A stretch of DNA of 64,000 nucleotides from Sporotomaculum syntrophicum (GTDB taxonomy: Bacteria; Bacillota; Desulfotomaculia; Desulfotomaculales; Desulfallaceae): assembly GCF_009932395.1 (NCBI RefSeq), contig NZ_LSRS01000004.1:87241-151240 (forward strand), in the 5' to 3' direction. The translations under genes were made by a program, and so were the position numbers. Shown piece after piece: positions 44,202 to 52,700 of this stretch; positions within the stretch are counted from its first letter, which is position 1, and each line of letters starts with the position of its first letter. The notes below the pieces were generated by a model, which saw only the letters and a list, made by a program, of their open reading frames with translations, was not told the origin of the DNA and made no database searches.

Positions 44202-46352
44202 TTATACCCGCATGGACAGAGCTATTCTATGGCGTGTCACATCCACATCAATTACACGAAGAGTAACCACATCACCCACAGACACGACATCCAGTGGGTG
44301 GCGCACATACCCTTCAGCCAGCTCGGATATATGCACCAGACCGTCATGTTTCACACCAATATCCACAAAGGCACCGAAATCCACCACATTACGCACGGTG
44401 CCTTTCAGCAGCATCCCTATTTGCAGGTCTTCTATGCTCAGCACATCGACCCGGAAAACCGGCGGCGGCAGCTCTTCACGGGGATCGCGACCGGGACGCA
44501 GCAAGCTGTCCACAATATCCCGCAAGGTCGGCACACCGGCTGCCAGCTTTTCTGCTACGTCCTCAACATTCAGCCTGGCCAGTTTAGATCGCAGGTCCGG
44601 GCTACCAACAGCAGTCATATCGACACCTAAATAATCCAATAACTTAGCTGTTAGCGAATAGGACTCAGGGTGTATGGGCGTAGCATCAAGCAGGTTTTCC
44701 CCTCCGCTAATCCGCATAAAGCCTACACACTGCTCATAGGTTTTCGGACCCAGGCGGGGCACCCGGGATAACTGGCGGCGATTATTAAACCGGCCGTTTT
44801 GCTCCCGGTATTGCACAATATTTTCTGCTACCACACCATTGATTCCAGCCACATAACCGAGCAAAGACGCCGAAGCAGTATTTAAATCGACACCTACATA
44901 ATTAACGGCCGACTCCACTACCTTGGCCAGGCTATCATTCAGCTGTTTGGGTGCTACGTCATGCTGGTACTGTCCCACACCCACTGCCCGGGGTTCAATC
45001 TTTACTAATTCAGCCAGCGGGTCTTGTAGCCGGCGTGCGATTGAGACAGCACTGCGGGCGGACACATCCAGCTTAGGAAATTCCCGGGCAGCCAGCTCCG
45101 ACGCCGAATAAACACTGGCCCCAGCCTCACTCACAATGGTGTAAGCCAGTCCCGGTTGATTATATTTCTGAATAAAATCGGCCACAAATTGCTCAGTTTC
45201 CCGGGAGGCCGTGCCATTACCAATGCTGATCACGTGCACCCCGTACTGTTTTACCACTCTGGCCAAAACTGCTTCGGCTTCAGCGATCTTTTTTTGGGGC
45301 GGCGTCGGGTAAACTACACCTACTTCCAACAGCTTGCCGGTCTCATCCACCACTGCCCATTTACACCCTGTCCGGTAGGCCGGATCTACCGCCAGCACCA
45401 CCACATCCCGCACCGGGGGCTGGAGCAGCAGACTGCGCAGGTTGCGGGCGAAAACCTGCACTGCCCGGGCTTCAGCCCCCGCAGTTAACTCACTGCGAAT
45501 ATCGCGTTCCACGGCCGGTGCCACTAACCTTTTATAAGCATCCGCCACAGCTTTTTGAGTGAGGCCTGTCGTAACCGTACCTTGTTTAACAAATCGACGA
45601 TACAGCCACTCAAGCACGGGTTCCTCATCCACCTGCACCGCCACTTTCAGGTAGTCTTCGCGCTCACCCCGGTTAATGGCCAACACCCGGTGCGGCACTA
45701 CTTTTTCCACCGGTTCCTGGTAATCGTAATACATCTGGTAAACGGATTCAGTTTCAGCGTCCCTGGCCTTGGTTAACAGCCGGCCCTGCCGCCGGGTATA
45801 ATCCCGCACCCAGCCGCGCACATCCGGATCATCTGCTACCAGTTCGGCGACGATATCCATCGCTCCCTGAAGGGCGTCCTCCACGGCAGGTACCGCTTCC
45901 GATAAATATGCACCTGCCTCAGCCTCCGGGCTCCCGGACTGCGGGAAGGTCAGCAGATAATCGGCCAGCGGTGCCAAACCCCGATCACGGGCTACACTGG
46001 CCCGGGTTTTTCTTTTCTGCCGAAAGGGCCGGTACAAATCCTCTACCTCAGTTAATTTAACAGCGCTCTCAATCCGCGCCTGGAGCTCTTCGGTCAGCTT
46101 GCCCTGCTCTTCAATTAGCCGGAGCACCTCGGCCTTACGCTGTCCCAGATGACGGTGAAAATTGACCAGTTCCTCAATGCGGCGTATCTGCACTTCGTCC
46201 AGCTCGCCGGTTACCTCTTTACGATACCGGGAGATAAAGGGGACTGTGTTCCCTGCTTCCAACAGCTGAACCGTGCTTTCAACTTTATGCCGGGGAATAC
46301 CGGTTTCCCTGGTCACAGTTTGCAATATATCGTTGGACAATTCGTTGGGCAT
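44202..46352 (-). CDS. tex: RNA-binding transcription accessory protein Tex
   Basis: 716 residues from the ATG at 46352, 9 bases after GGAAGGAG; the upstream open extension is unlikely. Tex layout: helical N-terminus (PFISRYRKEVTGELDEVQIRRIEEL), YqgF/RNase-H-like core (VVVLAVDPAYRTGCKWAVVD, ISIGNGTASRETEQFV), helix-hairpin-helix pair (NTASASLLGYVAGINGVVAENI, LSRVPRLGPKTYEQCVGFMR) and a C-terminal S1 domain (LKGTVRNVVDFGAFVDIGVKHDGLVHIS). Widely conserved nucleic-acid-binding protein affecting transcription. Confidence 0.95.
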   Translation of the reverse strand: MPNELSNDILQTVTRETGIPRHKVESTVQLLEAGNTVPFISRYRKEVTGELDEVQIRRIEELVNFHRHLGQRKAEVLRLIEEQGKLTEELQARIESAVKLTEVEDLYRPFRQKRKTRASVARDRGLAPLADYLLTFPQSGSPEAEAGAYLSEAVPAVEDALQGAMDIVAELVADDPDVRGWVRDYTRRQGRLLTKARDAETESVYQMYYDYQEPVEKVVPHRVLAINRGEREDYLKVAVQVDEEPVLEWLYRRFVKQGTVTTGLTQKAVADAYKRLVAPAVERDIRSELTAGAEARAVQVFARNLRSLLLQPPVRDVVVLAVDPAYRTGCKWAVVDETGKLLEVGVVYPTPPQKKIAEAEAVLARVVKQYGVHVISIGNGTASRETEQFVADFIQKYNQPGLAYTIVSEAGASVYSASELAAREFPKLDVSARSAVSIARRLQDPLAELVKIEPRAVGVGQYQHDVAPKQLNDSLAKVVESAVNYVGVDLNTASASLLGYVAGINGVVAENIVQYREQNGRFNNRRQLSRVPRLGPKTYEQCVGFMRISGGENLLDATPIHPESYSLTAKLLDYLGVDMTAVGSPDLRSKLARLNVEDVAEKLAAGVPTLRDIVDSLLRPGRDPREELPPPVFRVDVLSIEDLQIGMLLKGTVRNVVDFGAFVDIGVKHDGLVHISELAEGYVRHPLDVVSVGDVVTLRVIDVDVTRHRIALSMRV

Positions 46353-46594
46353 CCGGCTTATACTCCTTCCATTAATAAAAACTAAGAGAACCATGCAACA
46401 AGATATATTAAACACCATTTTTCTTTTTTATCAAAGACCTAAAAGGTTATTTACTCAAAATCAAATGGTATTTCATAAAAAACAGTATTTTAAGGCTTGC
46501 TACTTTTGAAGAAGGACTTTCTGAGCAGGTTTCATAGCTGCAGTGATTCAGTATTAAGGAAACCCCTGCCGATAAGAACCAGATAACGGTGATC

Positions 46595-46637
46595 GGGGAA
46601 ATTGCGGTAGGCCTAATTGACCTACCGCAATTTCCCC
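46595..46637. repeat. 17-bp perfect inverted repeat
   Basis: GGGGAAATTGCGGTAGG at 46595-46611 is followed after nine bases by its exact reverse complement at 46621-46637. It lies in the 525-base gap between tex and the subtilase gene. The right flank is AAAA, so no clear terminator on the plus strand; on the minus strand no T-run follows either. Confidence 0.8.
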
Positions 46638-46792
46638 AAAAGGTAAAGTAAATGGGGAACTTTTAAACTTCAGGAAACTTCTTGGACAGTTCTTATGGAA
46701 TCCGACCTAACCATGGCTGCCATAGCACAATAAAAAATCGAAAATTATAATGACTTGGATACAAGATACGACATATTTTTCCTAAACTGGTA

Positions 46793-46801
46793 TGCTATAC
46801 T
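46793..46801 (+). promoter_or_regulatory. extended -10 promoter for the subtilase gene
   Basis: ATGCTATACT provides a TGn extension followed by TATACT at 46796-46801. No good -35 box is visible at 16-18 bases. It would start a leader of about 200 bases before the TTG start at 47007. Confidence 0.45.
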
Positions 46802-46807
46802 ACTAAA

Positions 46808-47000
46808 AGGTCACTTTACCTGGAACCATAGCAGTTATGGTAACCTGACTGACCGACCAAGCACGCGTTAAAAACAATTGTGCCTCCCGTTGTGGAAAGA
46901 ATGGTATACGCAGGGAACAATAAAAGCCCTCCAGTGCGATTCATTTCGCAATGGAGGGCTTTTAAATATATGTAAAATACCCATATTCAAAAAAGGAGGT
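46808..47000 (+). ncRNA. candidate structured 5' leader of the subtilase mRNA
   Basis: Three stems can be drawn by eye: GGTCA ... TGACC (46809 to about 46855) enclosing ACCATA-GCAGT-TATGGT; CCCGT ... ACG-AGGG (about 46885-46916); and AAAAGCCCTCCA ... TGGAGGGCTTTT at 46922-46963 with an inner TGCGA/TCGCA pairing. The last hairpin resembles an intrinsic terminator and sits 30 bases before the ribosome site. This layout fits a cis-regulatory leader or attenuator. It matches no riboswitch class that I recognise. Confidence 0.45.
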
Positions 47001-47006
47001 AGACAA

Positions 47007-49679
47007 TTGAGAAAAGGTCGATTAAAAACATTTATCGCATTGTCCCTGGCGCTCGCTCTGACTCTTTCAACAATACCATCACCGTTATTAGCCGACACAA
47101 ATCATCACCACGAAGCGTCATTGGAAACACCATCAACTGAAACCGGCACTTCAAGCACAATGGAAGATATCAACCCCGACCAGGATACACCCGGCAGCGA
47201 TCCAAAACTTCAAAACCCGCAGAATCAAAGTGTTGCCGAACAAACTTACGCACCAATACTGCTCGACCGTTTGCCATCTGGAGCAAACGACTACAAAACC
47301 AACCGCTTCATCGTTAAATTTAAAAACGAGCAAAGCAAAAGCACCCTTACCGCTGCCATCAGCGAAGATCTAAAACAGCTTAAAAACTTTAAATACCACC
47401 GCTTTAAAGACTTTAGCGTCATAACCACAAAAACAGCCATGAAACAAGAAGACCTCGTAACAAAAATAAACAACCAAAATGCAGGCAGCGCAATCGCCTA
47501 CATCCAACCCGACTACCAGCTAACCGCCGCATCACTGGATGCGGAAACAGCCATGCAGCAAAACGACCTGCCCGAACACCTGCAAGGGCTTCCCTCCACC
47601 CCAACCAACACCGGTACACCTGTCGACCTAGCCGACATCAACCTAAAAGCCGCCTGGTCAAAATCCCAAGGAGAAGGAGCCATAGTTGCCGTATTGGACA
47701 CAGGCATCGACACCACCCACCGCGATCTGGCCCATAGGATCTGGTCCAACACCGCCGAAACAGCCGGCAACGGCATCGACGACGACGGCAACGGCTATAT
47801 AGACGATACAACCGGTTGGAACTTCCCCGGCAACAATAGCGCAGTACACAAGTCCGGCCATGAATACGACGAATGGCACGGGACACATATAGCGGGAATA
47901 ATTGCCGGTGTGGCCCCGGATGCCACGATCATGCCACTGAAAATCTTTAAAAACGGTACAGCCTATACCAGCGACATCATCGAAGCCATCGCCTATGCTG
48001 AAGAAAAAGGTGCTAAAGTAGCCAACTGCAGCTGGGGGATAAGCTTTGACAACCCGGCCTTAAAAGAAGCCATTGTTCACTCTAACATGCTCTTTATATG
48101 CGCGTCAGGCAACAGCCATACCAACATCGACGCCAACCCAGTCTATCCCGGATCATACAGAGGGACTAACATTATTACAGTTGCCTCACTAAATAAAGAC
48201 GGAAAATTATCCGGCTATTCGAACTATGGCAAAACAACTGTTAACGTTGCCGCCCCAGGCGAAAACATCATCAGCGCCACACCCGGCAACAGAAACGGCA
48301 AGAGCAGCGGCACCTCCCAAGCAGCCGCCTTCGTATCGGGCGAAGCGGCACTGATACTAGGAAAACATAAAAACGCAAGCGCTTCAGAGATAAGGCAGGT
48401 TATTATAGAATCATCCGACCAAATGCCTAACCTGACCAATCAAATAATTAGCGGCAACAAGATCAATTGCGGCAGAGCCGTATCATCCCCCTTTCCGGCA
48501 AATAAAGAACCGTTGATCAATGAACACAATAAAGACATATCTGTCGATAGCTCAGTATATAAAGACATCTCGGTCACCGATTTAGTATATGTCGATACAA
48601 CAGATACAGAATTTATTTATGGTGATACTACCGACTCAGAATCAGTTTATCAGACTACTGAAAGATACAGCCTGTATTCCGGTGAAATCTGGAACATAAA
48701 AGCAAGTATGCCCACAGCGAGATACGGTCTGGCAGCGGCAGCAGTAAACGGGAAAATTTATGCAATCGGGGGATATAACGATGTTAGCGGTTATTTAAAC
48801 ACATTAGAAGAATATAATCCTGCAACAAATACCTGGACCACAAAAGCAAGTATGCCGACTGCAAGAACCTGGCTGGCAGCGGCAGCAGTAAACGGTAAGA
48901 TCTATGCAATCGGCGGTATCAACAATTACAATACTAAATTAAATACGATAGAAGAATATGACCCCGCCACAGATACCTGGATGACAAAAGCATCTATGCC
49001 CACATCAAGGTGTTTATTGGCAGCGGCAGCAGTCAATGGGAAGATCTATGTAATTGGCGGCAACAATAATAACGGATTTCTAAATACAGTAGAAGAGTAT
49101 GACCCCGTGGCAAATACCTGGACGACAAAGGCAAATATGCCAACATCAAGAAACTATTTAGCGGCGGCAGTAATCAATGGAAAGATCTATGCAATCGGTG
49201 GTTTTAATGATAGCTTATTTAATAGTTTAAATACGATAGAAGAATATCACCCGGTAACAAATACCTGGACGGCTAAAGTAGGAATGCCAATGCCAAGATT
49301 TGTGTTATCAGCGGCAGCAGCAAACGAAAAGATCTATGCAATTGGTGGAAGACATTTCTACGATGGTGATACCTTAAACTTGTTAGAAGAATACGACCCC
49401 GTCACAAATACTTGGACAACCAAAGCAAGCATGCCTACAGCCAGAGGGTATTTGGCAGCGGCGGCGGCAGGCACCAAAATATATGCGATCGGCGGGTTTA
49501 ATAACAGCATCGGCACCTTAAATACAGTAGAAGAATTAAGTCTACCATCCGTCGATTCATATCAATATCAATACGACGCTAACAACTGCTTGGATTATAT
49601 TATTACACCGCCGGGACAAACCATCGACTACCAATACGATGCCAACGGGAATTTGCTCCGCCGGATACTAACACAGTAA
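47007..49679 (+). CDS. secreted subtilisin-like protease with Kelch propeller
   Basis: 890 residues from the TTG at 47007, 6 bases after AAGGAGGT. Signal peptide (RKGRLKTFIALSLALALTLS), acidic linker, inhibitor-like prodomain (NRFIVKFKNEQSKSTL...YIQPDYQL, about 95-180), then an S8 domain with Asp231 (AVLDTGIDTTH), His291 (WHGTHIAGIIAG) and Ser437 (SSGTSQAAAFVSG). Next a spacer with the repeated pattern VY(K/V)D(I/T)(S/T), six Kelch repeats (about 560-845), and a C-terminal pair of YD-like units (IDYQYDANGNLLRR). It lies 63 bases before the Rhs gene, so it may cleave or display with it; that partnership is inferred. Confidence 0.88.
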   Translation: MRKGRLKTFIALSLALALTLSTIPSPLLADTNHHHEASLETPSTETGTSSTMEDINPDQDTPGSDPKLQNPQNQSVAEQTYAPILLDRLPSGANDYKTNRFIVKFKNEQSKSTLTAAISEDLKQLKNFKYHRFKDFSVITTKTAMKQEDLVTKINNQNAGSAIAYIQPDYQLTAASLDAETAMQQNDLPEHLQGLPSTPTNTGTPVDLADINLKAAWSKSQGEGAIVAVLDTGIDTTHRDLAHRIWSNTAETAGNGIDDDGNGYIDDTTGWNFPGNNSAVHKSGHEYDEWHGTHIAGIIAGVAPDATIMPLKIFKNGTAYTSDIIEAIAYAEEKGAKVANCSWGISFDNPALKEAIVHSNMLFICASGNSHTNIDANPVYPGSYRGTNIITVASLNKDGKLSGYSNYGKTTVNVAAPGENIISATPGNRNGKSSGTSQAAAFVSGEAALILGKHKNASASEIRQVIIESSDQMPNLTNQIISGNKINCGRAVSSPFPANKEPLINEHNKDISVDSSVYKDISVTDLVYVDTTDTEFIYGDTTDSESVYQTTERYSLYSGEIWNIKASMPTARYGLAAAAVNGKIYAIGGYNDVSGYLNTLEEYNPATNTWTTKASMPTARTWLAAAAVNGKIYAIGGINNYNTKLNTIEEYDPATDTWMTKASMPTSRCLLAAAAVNGKIYVIGGNNNNGFLNTVEEYDPVANTWTTKANMPTSRNYLAAAVINGKIYAIGGFNDSLFNSLNTIEEYHPVTNTWTAKVGMPMPRFVLSAAAANEKIYAIGGRHFYDGDTLNLLEEYDPVTNTWTTKASMPTARGYLAAAAAGTKIYAIGGFNNSIGTLNTVEELSLPSVDSYQYQYDANNCLDYIITPPGQTIDYQYDANGNLLRRILTQ
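48688..49545 (+). repeat. six Kelch repeats of about 140-150 bp
   Basis: Six tandem units encode W-x-x-K-A-S-M-P-T-(A/S)-R...AAAAVNGKIYAIGG...LNT(V/I)EEY(D/N)P. Unit boundaries fall near each Trp codon. Six units close one beta-propeller. The DNA copies remain similar enough for unequal recombination, and a seventh, more diverged Kelch fragment occurs at 57343-57466 upstream of the second Rhs copy. Confidence 0.85.
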
Positions 49680-49742
49680 CCTAACTAATCAGTCAAACAA
49701 CAGATCAACTAAAATATGAAACATCGGAAAGGAGATAAACGG

Positions 49743-52700
49743 ATGAAAAAGTGCCTTGTGTATATACTGATTATAACTTTTCTCATCAACATACCGCTCC
49801 CCGCTTTGGCCCAAAACAGCGGCGCGGCAACAGCCCTTACAGATGCCGATAAAATAGCCAACTTAGAAAACTCACTGCCCCAGCTTGGTAACTACCCCTT
49901 GTTATCCGGGGAAGCAGATGATGATAAGACAACGCCCATAGATTTCAAGCTAGATAAATTCATACAAATAGAAAAAACCGAACCGCTACCTCCAACATCA
50001 AAAGAAGCCGCCGCTCTGAAAATGCAGGCAAACGAATCACTTAACAGCCTCAAGACGCTTCAAGAAGAAAAAAACAAGCGGGACCCGCTGGAAACGCTAG
50101 GCAAACCAATCTCAGCGGAACTATATAACAGCCTGATCAGCAATAACAGGCAGGACCTTTTAGATGAACTACTGGCCCAAGGGCGCACAATATCAGATGA
50201 AGTATATGGAACAACACCGCCCGCTACATCATCCGTATCCCGTGAAGTCTACGGCGCAACAAACCATGAAGCCCTGGCAGCGGCAGCTAGCTCCGGTGAA
50301 GACCAGGCGTGGTACAGCGCGTTTGTTGGCCCGTCAACCACAAACGGAGTTAACAACGAACAATATTCCGCTTGGGCAGATATAGATGAAATCATCTCCC
50401 CCCAGACCGGCGATCTAACAGTCAAACAAACGGACATCAAACTACCGGGCAGAAACGGCCTGGACCTAAACATCAGCCGGCTATACCAGAGCAACCAAGC
50501 ATTGTGGGGAGACCTCCGTACATCAGGGGACAGAGGCGGATACAGCGATTACGCAACCTACTATCAGAACAGGTACAACCTTGGCCTGGGCTGGTCTTTC
50601 TGCTTCCCCTCCGTACAGGTGGAAAAGATAGGCTACGAAAGTAATGGAAGAATTTACTTTAAAAAAGAACTATACTACCATACCGGTGACGGTAGGGTAT
50701 ACCATGTTGATTCCTCCTCATCCTCCGGCGGGACATACAGCACCCTGGAGAAATATTACGACAAAGACGCTAAATTTAACCTCGGCGATACCAGTTTTAG
50801 CAACGGCCAGACAACCAGCCGGTACTCCTTCATTACAGCCGACCAGACCAAACAGTATTTCGCCGAGGACGGGCGACTGCTGGGCATTAAAGACCGTTTC
50901 AACAACCAAATAACCTTCAAACATACGGAAAAACCGGTAGCCAACTACACCCCCAACAACGACTTTGAATATGAAGAGACTGTGGGACTTTGGAAGACCG
51001 CAGGAGAATCGCGAATCAAAGCGCCCTTTTCTTACGATGAGACATTTGGCAAAGATGATACATCATCGCTGAAGTACAGCGGTACTGTGAAAAGTAAAGC
51101 GCTTTCCAGCTTTATACCGGTATTGCCAAACACCGAATACTATTACAGCGCTTATTTTTATGATCAACTAACCAGCGGCAGTACCCAGCTTTCGTGTCGT
51201 GTATACGATCATAACTTTGATGTCATACAAATGGGAGCTATTGGCCCCAACGCCAAAAATACCTGGAATTTTAAGCAAGGCTCTATGCCAACCAATGATG
51301 AGGCTAGATATGTCCAATTTGAATTTTATAATACCGACCTAGGCGATGACATAGACGGCACAGTATGGCTGGATAAAGTCAGGTTTGACCGGGCCTGGCC
51401 GCTGATCTCCGAAATTACCGATAGCATCGGTCGAAAAGTCACCTTCACTTACACCGACACGCTGTATCAAAACGAGGACCCTTTAGATCCTGCAGCGGGG
51501 ACAATTACCGTTAATGTTACCGATCCCGCGGCGGCCAACAGCTATACCATAACGTATGATAAAATACGGGTTCAAGCCGAAGTTGATTGGTATCTATTGG
51601 ATGAAGAGGGCAATAAAATAACCTCATGGTGCGAACAAAGAAGATATCCGCTGCTATACAGAAGTTACAACGGGGATTTATACGATATATATTCTTATAC
51701 AAATACCATAGAACGTTTTAACTTTTTAGACCCGGCTGTACACAGTGACTCTCCCACTGTAGCCCGGGCTTTATTAAGCCAAATGGAACTTAGGAATTCC
51801 AAAACGGTATACAATTATGGGCTAACCACCAAACCGCTGGGGGGCCACGGTCTTTGCGAGACCCATAAAGTCGCTGAACGCTATGAAAATAAAGTAAACA
51901 GTAGCGGTGAATACTTTGGCTCGTATAACCGCCGTACCTACACATACAACCAATCGACCAGCACCATGCAACAGGACAACGGACTGGCCATCAAACATAC
52001 CTATCAATACAATTCGGCCCATAAAGGCGACTTAAAATACAAAAAAGAGCAACACAACACCACCAGCGGCGATAAAGAGATCACCTACTACGAGCAATAC
52101 GACGCCGTCTTCCGGGATAAACCCACCAGGCTTAAAACCGAACAACACAACGCCGGCGGCAACGTCAACACATTCTACCGGGGCTACACATACAGCGACT
52201 GGGGCGGCATAGCCACCGAAACAGCGCTGCTGACACCGGCCCAGTGGAACAACCCGACCGAAAAAAGCCGGCACACCACCAGCTATACCTATCATCCCGA
52301 CTATAAATTTTTAACATCCACAAGCTATTATCAAAAGCCCGGGCTGTTACTGACCGAATCAACCAGCTACGACAGCCTGGGACGCATTGCCACCGCCACC
52401 AACGCCAAAGGCGAAACAACCAACTACCAATACGGGGACACAAACCACCCCGGCAACTGCACCAGAACCAACATCCAGCACAGCGACGGCCGGACCACCA
52501 GGACCGACTACAGCTATGCCGGGGCTTATTATGCCTTTCCCAGCACCATAACCAGCTACTACACCGAGGAAGGCGTACAAAAAACCAGCGCCACACACAA
52601 AAGCTATGAATTTATCCGGGGTAACGTAACCAGTGAAACAGACGCCTCGGGCAACACAACCCGTTATAGCTACGACACCCAAGGCAGACTCAAAAAAACA

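Noticed and set aside
46800..46970. c-di-GMP (GEMM) riboswitch before the protease
   Set aside because: The conserved GEMM core strings are not present; only generic hairpins can be drawn.
48688..49545. Regular repeats that could suggest a CRISPR array
   Set aside because: The units are coding, 140-150 bp long and encode Kelch blades; there are no short repeats with unique spacers.
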